Below are positions 26,978 through 35,849 of a stretch of 64,000 nt of DNA, one piece after another. The DNA lies in contig NZ_MWZD01000014.1 in the NCBI RefSeq assembly GCF_002982315.1, positions 1 through 64,000 on the forward strand. Direction: 5' to 3'. Source of the DNA: Leucobacter massiliensis. GTDB taxonomy: Bacteria; Actinomycetota; Actinomycetes; Actinomycetales; Microbacteriaceae. The first letter of the stretch is position 1. Each line of letters starts with the position of its first letter. Below the pieces are notes generated by a model. That model had not been told where the DNA came from. It made no database searches and saw only the letters and a list, made by a program, of their open reading frames with translations. The position numbers and the translations under genes are program-made.

Positions 26978-27628
26978 TCAGCGGGTGGCGAGGAGTGCGC
27001 CGTGGGTGCGGCCGGGGCGGATCTCGCGGCTTTCCGTGTGCACCACGCTGAAACCCGCGGCCTCGACTTCAGCGGCCAGCAGCGCGATCGGCCAGGCGTG
27101 CGCGGTGGTGATCGCGTGGTCGAAGGACGCGAGGCGTTCTCCCGCGAAGAATCCGAGCAGCAGACCACCGCCGGGTCGCAGGCAGCGCGCGAACTCCGTG
27201 AGCGCCGCTCCGATCCGATCCGGTGCGGTGTGGATGAGCGAGTACCATGCGAGCACGCCGCCGAGCGTTCCGTCCGCGACGCCCAGCGCCTCCGCCTGCG
27301 CGATCCGGTAGCGGCTCTCGGGATACGTCTCCCGGGCGAGCTCGATGAACTCCGTCGTGGGGTCGATCCCCTCGGCATCCGCTCCCAGCAGGCGCAGGTG
27401 ATCGGTCCACTGGCCGGGCCCGCAGCCGACGTCGAGGATGGGGCCGTCGATCCCGGAGGCCCAGCGCGCGACGAGGGCGAGGTCGGCCTCCTCCACGTGC
27501 TCGATCCGCCCCACCGCGGCTTCGTACTCACCCGCGCGCCGCCCGTAGGCGCCGCGCACTCGCTCGACGCTCACCGCGCGCCCCGCGGAGGCACGGAGCC
27601 GACGCTCACGCGCTCCAGACTTCGACAT
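26978..27628 (-). CDS. Class I SAM-dependent methyltransferase
   Basis: The 216-residue protein has the SAM-binding motif I ILDVGCGPGQW and the acidic end of strand beta-2 in AEGIDPTTEF. The post-motif strand LRPGGGLLLGFF is also present. It belongs to the methyltransferase 11/25 group, with no clue to the substrate. Its ATG lies 23 bases inside the end of vapC, so it is the third gene of a vapB-vapC-methyltransferase transcript. A decayed copy of its 3' half lies upstream of vapB at 28358-28506. Confidence 0.85.
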   Translation of the reverse strand: MSKSGARERRLRASAGRAVSVERVRGAYGRRAGEYEAAVGRIEHVEEADLALVARWASGIDGPILDVGCGPGQWTDHLRLLGADAEGIDPTTEFIELARETYPESRYRIAQAEALGVADGTLGGVLAWYSLIHTAPDRIGAALTEFARCLRPGGGLLLGFFAGERLASFDHAITTAHAWPIALLAAEVEAAGFSVVHTESREIRPGRTHGALLATR

Positions 27629-28025
27629 GCCGCCGGTCCTCGGGCACGAGGGAATCCCTGAGCGAGGCGTCGAAGGTCGCCAGCCGGGTCTCGTGGGAGG
27701 CGGCGAGGTTGACCAGCCAGAGGTCGGTCACCTGGCGTCGCCCCATCAGCACTCGCGTGTCGATCCTGGCCTCTGCGAGCGTGCCGGTGTCGTGGAGGAA
27801 CGTCCATCCGCGAACCCGTCGTATCGCGGCGAGCTGCGCGAGGGCTTCTGCGCCGCTCACGCGACGTCCGACCACTTGTTCCGTCAGCAGCAGGCGCAGC
27901 AGCCCTGCCTCCGTCGCGGGGCAGGTGCTCCACTGCCCCAATCGAGCGAAGCTGGTGTGAGCGGCGGCATGATGCACGTGCTGATCCCATGTCAGTGCGA
28001 GCAGCACGTTGACGTCAAGCAGCAT
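27606..28025 (-). CDS. vapC: VapC-type PIN-domain toxin
   Basis: This is a PIN-domain ribonuclease of a type II toxin-antitoxin pair; relatives cut tRNA or rRNA. The 139 residues hold the acidic PIN residues: Asp in LLDVNVLLAL, the central Glu in CPATEAGLLRLL, Asp in TDLWLVNLA and the final LATFDASL. The upstream frame is open further, but the ATG at 28025 starts the domain and overlaps vapB by 11 bases. All catalytic positions are intact, so the toxin looks active. Confidence 0.88.
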   Translation of the reverse strand: MLLDVNVLLALTWDQHVHHAAAHTSFARLGQWSTCPATEAGLLRLLLTEQVVGRRVSGAEALAQLAAIRRVRGWTFLHDTGTLAEARIDTRVLMGRRQVTDLWLVNLAASHETRLATFDASLRDSLVPEDRRHVEVWSA

Positions 28026-28269
28026 GTCCGTCACCGGCGATGTCGGCATCCTCGTCGCGATACGCGGCAACAAGTTCGTCCGTGACCGGGCGGCCGACGA
28101 CGCCGCGCAGCACCGGGAAACCAGTCTCTGCAGCGGAGTCCAGGGGAGGACGGCTGATACCCGCGAGTGCGAGTTCGGAAACCGCTCTCCCGAGCGAGAT
28201 CCTGTCCGCATTCGCCTTGGCACGGGCAGCGCTCAGCACGACGGGGTCGAGATCGAGCGTGGTTCGCAT
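28015..28269 (-). CDS. vapB: VapB-type ribbon-helix-helix antitoxin
   Basis: This is the antitoxin partner of the adjacent PIN toxin. The start MRTTLDLDPVVLSAARAKA followed by SLGRAVSEL is the ribbon-helix-helix DNA-binding fold. The remaining 45 residues should be the toxin-binding arm. At 84 residues it is a normal size. The ATG lies exactly six bases after a TATGAT box, so the mRNA is probably leaderless and autoregulated by the VapBC complex. Confidence 0.87.
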   Translation of the reverse strand: MRTTLDLDPVVLSAARAKANADRISLGRAVSELALAGISRPPLDSAAETGFPVLRGVVGRPVTDELVAAYRDEDADIAGDGHAA

Positions 28270-28310
28270 ATACGCATCATAACATCAGAGCATCACTTCC
28301 CTGAACCGGC
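28270..28310 (-). promoter_or_regulatory. vapBC promoter/operator
   Basis: On minus, TATGAT (28276-28281) precedes the vapB ATG by six bases. Plus-strand GCATCA occurs twice nearby, and the sequence is locally AT-rich, unlike its surroundings. This is the expected place for VapBC autoregulation. The -35 is weak (TTCAGG, 18-base spacer). Confidence 0.5.
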
Positions 28311-28357
28311 AGCACTCACTCAGTCACCTCACGTCGCGTGCGAGGAGGCCGCCGGGC

Positions 28358-28506
28358 CGCCGTGGGTGCCGCCGGGGCGGATCTCCCGGGTCTCTGAGGA
28401 GGTCACGGTGAGACCCCGTTCTCCCGCGAAGAACCCGAGCCGCAGGCTACCGCCGGGTCGCAGGCAGCGCGCGAATTCGGCCAGCGCCGCCCCGATCCGA
28501 TCCGGT
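28358..28506 (-). pseudogene. Remnant of a duplicated methyltransferase gene
   Basis: Two blocks match the intact methyltransferase gene in the same orientation. Block 28358-28397 matches about 26998-27036, and block 28418-28506 matches about 27138-27226 with close to nine in ten bases identical. The roughly 80-100 bases between them in the intact gene are missing, and no open frame survives. The remnant sits on the other side of vapBC from the intact gene. Confidence 0.75.
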
Positions 28507-28580
28507 CATCGTCATGCAGCCATGATGGCATCATCGAATTCACATGCGTAACGGTCGGACGCCACAGGCATGCCACGCGT

Positions 28581-29531
28581 TCACCGCCGCCGCTGGCAGC
28601 GGGGGCAGAAGTGGGAGGAGCGGCCGGCGAAGGGGATGCGGCGGATCGGCTCACCGCAGCGCGGGCACGCCTCGCCGGTGCGCCCGTAGGCGTTGAGCGA
28701 GTGCGCGAAGTACCCCGCCTGGCCGTTGACGTTGACGTACTGGGCATCGAAGCTGGTGCCGCCCTCGGCGAGGGCCTGGGCGAAGACCTCGCGCACGCGC
28801 TGCAGCAGTTCATGGGCCTTCCGCGGCCCGATCCGGAGGCCGGGCGTGGCGGGGTGCAGCCGCGCGCGCCAGAGCGCCTCATCGGCGTAGATGTTGCCGA
28901 CGCCGCTGATCAGGGACTGGTCGAGCAGCAGGGCCTTGACGGCGGTGCTGCGCGATCGCAGAGCCGTGACGAAGGCGAGATCGTCGAAGGCGGCATCGAG
29001 CGGGTCCCGGGCGATGTGCGCGGCCTGGCCCGGCACCCAGCCCCCGCCCGCGGCCGGTCGCAGCGCGTCGAGCGCGAGCGAGCCGAAGAGGCGCTGATCG
29101 GCGAAGTCGAGGCGCAGCTCGCCGTGGGCGGGGTGCTCGATCCAGAGCCGCACCCGCACGTGCCGGTCGTCGGGGGCGTCGAGCGAGCGCAGCAGCAGCT
29201 GCCCGCTCATGCCGAGGTGGGCGAGCAGGGCGGTTCCCGCGGCTTCCTCTGCGAGCGGGATCCAGAGGAACTTGCCCCGCCGCTCGGGCGCGGCGAGGCG
29301 GATACCCGTGACCCGCCGCTCGAAGTCCGCGGAGCGGAACAGGCCCGCCTCGGCGGTGAGGGTGACCCCGTGACCGCCGAGGCCGTCGTCCGCCGCAGCC
29401 CCGTCGGCGCCGAGCGGCACGTGCCGCTTCAGGGCTCGCGGATCCCGCACCTCGGCCGCGATGACCCGCGCCCCCGCGACCGCGGGAGCGAGCCCCGCGC
29501 GCACCACCTCGACCTCGGGCAGCTCGGGCAT
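28581..29531 (-). CDS. mutM: Formamidopyrimidine-DNA glycosylase
   Basis: This base-excision repair glycosylase/AP lyase removes 8-oxoguanine and ring-opened purines. The catalytic N-terminus is MPELPEVEVVRAGL (Pro2 nucleophile, Glu3). The helix-two-turn-helix contains QSLISGVGNIYADEALW, and the zinc finger is CPRCGEPIRRIPFAGR ... CPRC. The 316 residues include an extra loop of about 15-20 residues after residue 40. A GGGGAG site lies six bases before the ATG. It follows rnc by 14 bases. Confidence 0.95.
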   Translation of the reverse strand: MPELPEVEVVRAGLAPAVAGARVIAAEVRDPRALKRHVPLGADGAAADDGLGGHGVTLTAEAGLFRSADFERRVTGIRLAAPERRGKFLWIPLAEEAAGTALLAHLGMSGQLLLRSLDAPDDRHVRVRLWIEHPAHGELRLDFADQRLFGSLALDALRPAAGGGWVPGQAAHIARDPLDAAFDDLAFVTALRSRSTAVKALLLDQSLISGVGNIYADEALWRARLHPATPGLRIGPRKAHELLQRVREVFAQALAEGGTSFDAQYVNVNGQAGYFAHSLNAYGRTGEACPRCGEPIRRIPFAGRSSHFCPRCQRRR

Positions 29532-29545
29532 GCAACGCTCCCCCG

Positions 29546-30268
29546 CTATTCGCCGCGACGCGCGCGCAGCTGGGACACCGCGTCGCGGGCGGCCGCGAGC
29601 TCGGCGACCTTCTTGCTCGTGCCGGTGCCGGTGCCGGTCACGCCGTCGAGCGTCACCCGGGAGGTGTAGCGCCGGTCGTGGTCCGGTCCGCTTCCCACCG
29701 TCTCATAGGGCGGGTGCGGCTGCCCGATCCGCGCCGCCTCCTTCTGCAGCGTGGTCTTGGGGTCCAGAGTCACCGTGAAGCGCTCCGGGTCTGCGAACAG
29801 CGGCGCGACGAGCTGCAGCACGAAGCGGTCCGCGGTCTCGGGAGAGGTCGACAGGAACACCGCCCCGATGATCGCCTCGACGGCGTCGGCCAGCAGCGAG
29901 TCCTTGTCGCGCCCGCCGGTGCGTTCCTCTCCCCGCCCCAGACGCAACGAAGCGCCGATGCCGAGCCCGCGCGCCACCTCGGCCAGCGCGACCGTCGACA
30001 CGAGCGCGGCACGGCGCTTCGCCAGCTCGCCCTCGCTGAGCTCGGGGTAGTCCCGGTAGAGCTTGACGGTGACGGCCTGCCCGAGAATGGAGTCGCCGAG
30101 GAACTCCAGGCGCTCGTTGTGAGGCGCGCCCCCGTGCTCATACGCCCACGAGCGATGCGTCAGCGCGAGCCGCAGCAGTTCCGGGTCGACCTGCACGCCG
30201 AAGGGCACGAGAAAGCCGTCGGGCTCACCCTGGGGCGTTCCCGACGGCTCTCGAAGCTTGCGGGCCAA
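29546..30268 (-). CDS. rnc: Ribonuclease III
   Basis: This double-strand-specific endoribonuclease processes rRNA precursors. The signature NERLEFLGDSILG and the second acidic site DAVEAIIGAVFL are intact. A C-terminal double-stranded-RNA-binding domain follows (PPYETVGSGPDHDRRYTSRV). The start is uncertain. I take the TTG at 30268, two bases after the rpmF stop, since it keeps LARKLREP and fits tight coupling. A GTG at 30208 would remove 20 residues without touching the conserved domain. Confidence 0.92.
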   Translation of the reverse strand: MARKLREPSGTPQGEPDGFLVPFGVQVDPELLRLALTHRSWAYEHGGAPHNERLEFLGDSILGQAVTVKLYRDYPELSEGELAKRRAALVSTVALAEVARGLGIGASLRLGRGEERTGGRDKDSLLADAVEAIIGAVFLSTSPETADRFVLQLVAPLFADPERFTVTLDPKTTLQKEAARIGQPHPPYETVGSGPDHDRRYTSRVTLDGVTGTGTGTSKKVAELAAARDAVSQLRARRGE

Positions 30269-30269
30269 G

Positions 30270-30473
30270 TTACGCGTCGGCGACCTTGCGGCCCTTGTAC
30301 TCGAGGAACAGGGCGTTGCCCTGCGAGTCCTCGACGACGCGGGCACGGTGCGGCAGGCTGTAGACGGTGCGGCCGTTCTCGACGGTCTTCACCAGCTTCG
30401 GGGCCTCGGCCTTCCACGCCGAACGACGGTGACGGGTGTTCGAACGCGACATCTTGCGCTTGGGAACAGCCAT
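30270..30473 (-). CDS. rpmF: 50S ribosomal protein L32
   Basis: This is a small structural protein of the large subunit. [20 protein letters not shown] is diagnostic. It is 67 residues and basic, and it lacks the four-Cys zinc site, as in many actinobacteria. AGGAGAGA precedes the ATG. It is 11 bases after the DUF177 gene, the usual pairing. Confidence 0.96.
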   Translation of the reverse strand: MAVPKRKMSRSNTRHRRSAWKAEAPKLVKTVENGRTVYSLPHRARVVEDSQGNALFLEYKGRKVADA

Positions 30474-30484
30474 GATTCTCTCTC

Positions 30485-31072
30485 CTACTTGCTTGCGGAC
30501 CCGGGATTCCCACCCGAGCCGGGTTCATCTTCAGCCTCGACCTCGCCCGCCCGATCGCTCGGGCCGGCCTCGAAACCGGCCAGCGCCGCCCACCTCGGAT
30601 CGAGATCCGCGCCGGGCGCCACCACAGCCTCGGCCTCGCGCAGCTCACCGGACTCGGGATCGAGCCCCGGGCAGTCCGGGCGACACACAGGCTGAAACGG
30701 CAGTGCGAGCACTACCGCGTCTCGGAGCGGGGGTTCAAGATCCACGTGATCACCGTGAACCCCATACTCGTCGGCCTCCGAAGGAGTATACGCGAAAAGC
30801 TCTTGAAACTCGACTCGAAACGGCGTGGTGAAGTCCCTCAGGCAACGGCCGCACTCCGCGTGGACGGTGGTGCGCACCTCGGCGGAGACGAGCACCCCCT
30901 CGTGCACCGATTCCAGCCGGAGCTCCAGCTCGATCGCCTCGCCCTCGGGCACCCAGGCGAGCCCCTCGCCCAGCTTCTCGGGGGCGTCGAGCACGCGGGA
31001 GCGCTCACGCATCTCGCCGGGCCGGTGCAGGAGGTCGCGGACGCTCTCCTGGAATACGCGCGAGCCGGCCAT
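30485..31072 (-). CDS. DUF177 (YceD-like) protein
   Basis: This family is tied to 23S rRNA/large-subunit maturation by its constant linkage to rpmF. The 195 residues carry the core [19 protein letters not shown] and the second Cys pair [10 protein letters not shown], which may bind a metal. A Glu/Ser/Gly-rich tail of about 35 residues is appended. Its ATG overlaps the coaD stop by one base (TGATG). Confidence 0.9.
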   Translation of the reverse strand: MAGSRVFQESVRDLLHRPGEMRERSRVLDAPEKLGEGLAWVPEGEAIELELRLESVHEGVLVSAEVRTTVHAECGRCLRDFTTPFRVEFQELFAYTPSEADEYGVHGDHVDLEPPLRDAVVLALPFQPVCRPDCPGLDPESGELREAEAVVAPGADLDPRWAALAGFEAGPSDRAGEVEAEDEPGSGGNPGSASK

Positions 31073-31566
31073 CAGGCGGGCCGGTTCCGGTCGAGGAAGC
31101 GCGCCACGGCGGACGGCACATAGGGGCTCACGTCCCCGCCCAGCGAGGCCACCTGACGCACGAGCGTGCTGGAGACGTGGGCGTGGGCGGGATCCGGGAG
31201 CATGAACATGGTCTCGACGTTCGCGAGGCTCCGGTTCATCAGCACCATCGGCGTCTCGTAGGCGACGTCGATCTGGGAGCGGATCCCCTTCACCAGCACC
31301 GAGGCGCCGACCTCGGTGCAGTAGTCCACGAGCAGCCCCACCGACCAGGACGCGACGAGCACGTTGCCGGGCATCTCGGGATCCTCCTGGAGGGACTTCT
31401 GGATCAGTCCCACGCGCTCCGCGATCGGCAGCATCGCGTCCTTCCCCGGATTGTGGACGACGAGGACGTGGACCTGATCGAACACGCCGGCCGTGCGGCG
31501 GATGACGTCGAGGTGCCCCAGGGTGACCGGGTCGAACGAGCCCGGTACGACGGCGATCTTGCTCAT
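31072..31566 (-). CDS. coaD: Pantetheine-phosphate adenylyltransferase
   Basis: This enzyme catalyses the fourth step of coenzyme A synthesis, ATP plus 4'-phosphopantetheine to dephospho-CoA. The nucleotidyltransferase motif is [16 protein letters not shown] with the TxGH His. The late [17 protein letters not shown] is also typical. Its 164 residues are usual. The ATG follows TAGGCT (31574-31579) by seven bases, so the transcript looks leaderless. That -10 box overlaps the stop codon of the response regulator gene. Confidence 0.95.
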   Translation of the reverse strand: MSKIAVVPGSFDPVTLGHLDVIRRTAGVFDQVHVLVVHNPGKDAMLPIAERVGLIQKSLQEDPEMPGNVLVASWSVGLLVDYCTEVGASVLVKGIRSQIDVAYETPMVLMNRSLANVETMFMLPDPAHAHVSSTLVRQVASLGGDVSPYVPSAVARFLDRNRPA

Positions 31567-31576
31567 GCCCTCCAGC

Positions 31577-32269
31577 CTACAGGCCGTGCTGCTTCGCGAA
31601 GATGACCGCGTGCACCCGATCCCGCAGCTGCAGCTTCGCGAGCACGCGGCCCACGTGCGTCTTCACCGTCGACTCGGAGAGGAACAGCTCCGCGGTGATC
31701 TCGGCGTTGTTCTTACCCTCGGCGATGAGCCGCAGCACGTCCAGCTCGCGCTCAGTGAGGGCGGAGAGCGCGTCGCTCGACGCCGGGCCGGACGGCTCCT
31801 CCGCTGCGAATCCCGGTCCGCCGCCCGCCTTGATCTGCTCCAGGAGGCGCCTGGTCACGCTCGGGGCCATCGTCGCGTCCCCCGCCGCGACGCGCCGGAT
31901 CGCGTCGACCAGCTCGGTGGGCCGGGCGTCCTTCAGCAGAAAGCCGCTGGCGCCCGCGCGGATCGCGCCCGTCGCATACTCGTCGAGGTCGAAGGTGGTG
32001 AGCACCACCACGCGCGCCTCCGGGAACTCCGCGACGATGCGGTCGGTCGCGTCGATGCCGTTCATGCCGGGCATGCGCACGTCCATGAGCACCACGTCGC
32101 AGCCTCCGCCGCGCTGGGCGAGTCCACGCAGCTCCGCGATCGCCGACTCTCCGTCGGAGGCCTCCGCCACCACTTCGATGCCCGGCTCCGCCAGCAGCAC
32201 CAGCCGGAAACCCGTGCGGATCAATTCCTGGTCGTCGACCAGCATCACCCTGATCTGCTCCTCGCTCAT
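31577..32269 (-). CDS. NarL/LuxR-family response regulator
   Basis: The receiver domain (residues 1-125) has the phospho-Asp in [13 protein letters not shown] and the acidic pair in LVDDQE. The C-terminal LuxR helix-turn-helix shows [21 protein letters not shown] and [16 protein letters not shown]. An Ala/Gly/Ser-rich linker separates them. It overlaps the histidine kinase gene by four bases and ends the ABC-kinase-regulator operon, which it probably controls. Confidence 0.93.
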   Translation of the reverse strand: MSEEQIRVMLVDDQELIRTGFRLVLLAEPGIEVVAEASDGESAIAELRGLAQRGGGCDVVLMDVRMPGMNGIDATDRIVAEFPEARVVVLTTFDLDEYATGAIRAGASGFLLKDARPTELVDAIRRVAAGDATMAPSVTRRLLEQIKAGGGPGFAAEEPSGPASSDALSALTERELDVLRLIAEGKNNAEITAELFLSESTVKTHVGRVLAKLQLRDRVHAVIFAKQHGL

Positions 32270-33705
32270 GCGCGCTCCTCACTCTCTGACACTGTTCGCG
32301 GCCGGGCCGCAGCGGCTCCGCCAGGCTCCCCTGCTCCTCCGGATCCCGTCGGCTCGCGTGCGTCGGCGCTCACGGGCAGCACCGCCCACAGTCGCCATCC
32401 GCCGCCCGCCGAGGCATCCACGGGGCCCGACTCGATGCTGCCGCCGAAGACCCGCACACGCTCGGCCAGACCGGCGAGCCCGCGCCCCGAGCCGAGGCCG
32501 GCGACGGGCGTGGCCGCACCCGGAGGAGTGCCGTAATCGCGCACCTGCACGACGGTCCGATCCGCCTGCCGCAGGACGGTCACCTTCACGCGAGCACCCA
32601 CTCCCGCATACCGCAGCACGTTCGTGAGGCCCTCCTGCACCACCCGGTAGACCGCGAGCTCCTGTCCGCGATCCCCCGCAGCCTCGCCGGTCACGTCGAG
32701 CGACACCGCGAGTCCCGCGTCCACGAATCCCCGCACCAGCTCGGGCAGATCCTGCACGCCCGGCTGCGGGACCAGCTCGGCGCTCCCCTCGGGCGCGTGC
32801 AAGGCGCCGAGCAGCCGGCGCATCTCTGCGAGGGCGGTCCGTCCCGTCTCGGCACTGCGTCGCATCGCGTCGGCGGCGGCATCGGGCGCCGCGGTGGCGG
32901 CACGGGCCGCGCCCTCCGAGAGCGCGATCATCACCGACACCGAGTGCGCCACGATGTCGTGCATCTCACGGGCGATGCGCGAGCGCTCCTCCGCGACGGC
33001 GAGCTGCGCCAGCTGGTCCCGCTCCCGGGCGAGCTGATGCGCCCGGTCGATGATGGCCTGCAGGTAGCGGCGCCGGTTGCCCAGATTGATGCCGAGCAGG
33101 ACGATGCCCAGATACCAGATCCCCGTCATGATGCTGATCGCGATGAACTCGCCGACGCTGTTCGTGCGCCCCGCTGCGGTGAACAGCGCCTCACCCGGTG
33201 TCGCATCGGGCGAGACCGTCGCGGGGAACAGGGACCGCAGCCCCAGGCTCAGCAGACTCGCGCCGAAGGCGATCCCGAATCCCAGCCAGCCCGCCGCCGC
33301 ACTGCGATAGACGGGCACGGCGTAGAGCATGAAGAGGAGCGCCACCCCGATGGCGAGGCTGATCGCCTGGGAGTCCCCGAGGCTCACGATCACGGTGACG
33401 ATTAGCCCCGCCAGCGGGAAGCGCCTGCGGAACAGCAGCGCGGCCCCCACAGCCAGCACCCCGAGCAGGATCACGATGCCCTGGGGAGAGGTGAGATACG
33501 AGGGAAGCGCCTCGCCCGGGACGTTCTCGTCCAGCGGGGCCGCCGCCGCGAGGAAGTCGATCCCGAGCCCGAGCAGGCAGCCGATGAAATACCAGACGAC
33601 GATGAACACGTCCACGGCGAGGGGGTGGGCGGCGAGCGCCCGCCGCAGCACGCCGGGCGGGCGCGGCAGCCGCACCTCCTCATCGTTCACCATCACCTGA
33701 TTCAC
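32266..33705 (-). CDS. Sensor histidine kinase (HisKA_3 type)
   Basis: This is the membrane sensor paired with the downstream LuxR-type regulator. About six hydrophobic segments fill residues 20-210. The dimerisation helix carries the phospho-acceptor His in RSRIAREMHDIVAHSVSVMI, and the ATPase part has VVQEGLTNVLRYAG (N box) and GSGRGLAGLAERV (G box). The GTG start lies six bases after TAGGGT (33712-33717), so the gene may also have its own leaderless promoter. The signal sensed is unknown. Confidence 0.92.
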   Translation of the reverse strand: MNQVMVNDEEVRLPRPPGVLRRALAAHPLAVDVFIVVWYFIGCLLGLGIDFLAAAAPLDENVPGEALPSYLTSPQGIVILLGVLAVGAALLFRRRFPLAGLIVTVIVSLGDSQAISLAIGVALLFMLYAVPVYRSAAAGWLGFGIAFGASLLSLGLRSLFPATVSPDATPGEALFTAAGRTNSVGEFIAISIMTGIWYLGIVLLGINLGNRRRYLQAIIDRAHQLARERDQLAQLAVAEERSRIAREMHDIVAHSVSVMIALSEGAARAATAAPDAAADAMRRSAETGRTALAEMRRLLGALHAPEGSAELVPQPGVQDLPELVRGFVDAGLAVSLDVTGEAAGDRGQELAVYRVVQEGLTNVLRYAGVGARVKVTVLRQADRTVVQVRDYGTPPGAATPVAGLGSGRGLAGLAERVRVFGGSIESGPVDASAGGGWRLWAVLPVSADAREPTGSGGAGEPGGAAAARPRTVSESEERA

Positions 33706-33777
33706 GCCTTCACCCTATCTTCGCGCCGCTGAGCGGACCGCACCGGTCGGCGCGGTCCGCTCAACGAATCCACGAGG

Positions 33778-34677
33778 CTACTTCGCGTCGCGACGCTTGA
33801 ACGCGAGAAGCGCGGGGATCACGACCACAGCCGCCCACAGCACCATGGCCGCGAAGGCCAGCCCGAACCCCGGTCCGGCGGGTGCCGCGGCGGCCGTCTC
33901 GGTGACGCCCTGGGCCAGCCGGGAGCCCAGCGACCCCGGCAGATACGACGAGACCTCGGGCACCCAGCTCCATCCCGTCATCGTCATCAGCTGCATCACG
34001 ATCGGCAGCACGAAGGAGACGCCCGCGACCACGGCGATGCCGCCCGCAGTGGAGCGCAGCAGTGCGGAGACCCCGAAGGCGAACAGTGCGACGAGCGTCA
34101 GATAGGCGATCGCGCCGAGCGTGCCCGACACGACCGCGGGCGATCCGAGCTGGGCGGCCGCATCGGGCATGAAGGCGACCGCGACGCCGAGCCCGCCGCC
34201 GAAGATCACGAGGGCGGCCGCGACCGATAGCCCCGCGAGCACGAGCATCTTCGCGACGAAGACCGAGGTGCGCTTCGGCACCGCCGTCAGTGTCGAGAGG
34301 ATCATCCCGCTCGAGTACTCGCTCGAGATCGCGAAGACGCCGAGCACCCCGAACACGAGCGCGAGGAAGCTCGAGAGGAGCGCGGGACCGAAGAGCAGGT
34401 ACCCCTGCAGCGCGGCGGGGCCGGAGCCGAACATGCCGATCCCCTGCTGACTCCACATGAGGGACATCAGGCCGCTCAGGCCGAGGCCGCCGAGCACGGT
34501 GAGCAGGAGGGTGATGCGGATGCTGCGCAGCGAGCTGAGCTTGATCCACTCGGAGCGCAGCACGCCCCCGAAGCCGAGCTTGGCGTGCACGGCGCGGGGC
34601 CGGGAGGACACGGTGCGGCCCGCCCCCTGGGACTGCTCGGGTGCGCTGCTCGCGTCGATGATGATGGTGGAGGTCAT
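33778..34677 (-). CDS. ABC-2 type transporter permease
   Basis: The 299-residue protein has a 50-residue polar N-terminus, then about six transmembrane helices arranged as in NatB/ABC-2 permeases. The first cytosolic segment GVLRSEWIKLSSLRSIRITL is the family start. The last helix ends in the short basic tail FKRRDAK. The ATG has AAGGAA upstream. It partners the ATPase gene 103 bases upstream. The substrate is unknown; linkage to a kinase/regulator pair suggests a drug- or peptide-resistance exporter. Confidence 0.87.
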   Translation of the reverse strand: MTSTIIIDASSAPEQSQGAGRTVSSRPRAVHAKLGFGGVLRSEWIKLSSLRSIRITLLLTVLGGLGLSGLMSLMWSQQGIGMFGSGPAALQGYLLFGPALLSSFLALVFGVLGVFAISSEYSSGMILSTLTAVPKRTSVFVAKMLVLAGLSVAAALVIFGGGLGVAVAFMPDAAAQLGSPAVVSGTLGAIAYLTLVALFAFGVSALLRSTAGGIAVVAGVSFVLPIVMQLMTMTGWSWVPEVSSYLPGSLGSRLAQGVTETAAAAPAGPGFGLAFAAMVLWAAVVVIPALLAFKRRDAK

Positions 34678-34780
34678 GGTGCGTTCCTTCAGCTGAATGT
34701 GGCGGGTACTGCGGGAGGGGCGGCGGCTGCGGCCCCGGAAGCGGGCGCCGCCCGGGAATCGGACGGGGCGCCGCCGTCGC

Positions 34781-35686
34781 TCAGGCGGCCTGGTACTCGA
34801 CCTCGTCGCGCGTGAGCGCCAGGTAGGCGTCCTCGAGGCTCGCGCCGACCGGGCTGAGCTCGTGGAGTTCGATGCCGTACTGCGCAGCGGCCCGCCCGAG
34901 CTCGGCCGCGGTGATACCGGTGGCGGTGAAACGCTCCTCCCCCTCGGATTCGAGGGAGACGCCGGGGAGGTTCAGCAGAGCGGAGGCGAGTCGAGCCGCC
35001 TCGGGGCTGCGCACCACGACGCGCTCGCCGCCGCCGCGGCTGACGATCTCCGCGATCGGCGCATCGGCGATCACGCGCCCCTTGCCGAGCACGATGACGT
35101 GGTCGGCGGTCTGCGCCATCTCGCTCATGAGGTGGCTCGACAGCAGCACGGTGCGCCCCTCACCCGCGAGGTGCCGCAGGAGCTTCCGCACCCACATCAC
35201 GCCGTCGGGGTCGAGGCCGTTCACGGGCTCGTCGAGGATCAGGACCTGCGGGTCGCCGAGCAACGCCGCGGCGATCCCGAGCCGCTGCCCCATGCCGAGC
35301 GAGAAGCCGCCGGCGCGCTTGCCCGCGACCGCGGCCAGGCCGGTCTGCTCGAGCACCTCGTCGACGCGCCGATTCGGGATCCCGTGCGTGGCGGCGAGCG
35401 CGCGCAGGTGGCTGCGGGCGCTGCGACCGGGGTGGACGCCCTTGGCGTCGAGCAGGGCGCCGACCTCGGCGAGGGGGGCGGCGCTGTCGCGGTAGCGCTT
35501 GCCGTTGACGGTGACCGTCCCCGAGGTGGGGCGGTCGAGCCCCACGGTGAGCCGCATCGTGGTGGACTTGCCGGCGCCGTTGGGGCCGAGGAAGCCGGTC
35601 ACCTGTCCTGGGCGGATGGTGAAGCTCACATCTTCGACCGCGACCTTCTGGCCGTAGCGCTTGCCGAGTCCGCGTGCCTCGATCAT
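34781..35686 (-). CDS. ABC transporter ATP-binding protein
   Basis: This is the drug/NatA-type ATPase of the adjacent ABC-2 permease. Walker A is GPNGAGKSTTMRL, the signature is FSLGMGQRLGIAAALL, Walker B is VLILDEPVNGLDP, and the switch His is in LLSSHLMSEMA. The DUF4162-like C-terminal extension follows. I start at the ATG at 35686, which has GAGGAGA upstream; the open frame above it is not conserved-looking. It is 301 residues. Confidence 0.93.
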   Translation of the reverse strand: MIEARGLGKRYGQKVAVEDVSFTIRPGQVTGFLGPNGAGKSTTMRLTVGLDRPTSGTVTVNGKRYRDSAAPLAEVGALLDAKGVHPGRSARSHLRALAATHGIPNRRVDEVLEQTGLAAVAGKRAGGFSLGMGQRLGIAAALLGDPQVLILDEPVNGLDPDGVMWVRKLLRHLAGEGRTVLLSSHLMSEMAQTADHVIVLGKGRVIADAPIAEIVSRGGGERVVVRSPEAARLASALLNLPGVSLESEGEERFTATGITAAELGRAAAQYGIELHELSPVGASLEDAYLALTRDEVEYQAA

Positions 35687-35849
35687 GGTGTCTCCTCGCG
35701 TTCGCTCTCCGCCGGGTTTCGGCGATGCTTCCACGCTAGGAGCTGGCGGGTTCTTGGGGATCCCTCCCGGGTGCTGTTCGGGGTGGTACCTGAGTACGAG
35801 CGTGCGAGGCAGCGAGGGCGTGCGCGACCCGCGCTCCCGACCCTGGACC
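35687..35849 (-). promoter_or_regulatory. Intergenic region upstream of the ABC-2 operon
   Basis: This 163-base gap follows the recG stop. TAGCGT on minus near 35736-35741 is a possible -10 for the ABC/kinase operon. I see no clear operator, terminator or small gene. Confidence 0.3.

Noticed and set aside
28403-28882. Open frames over the mutM 3' end and its downstream region
   Set aside because: They overlap mutM in the wrong frame or the decayed methyltransferase copy and show no domain.
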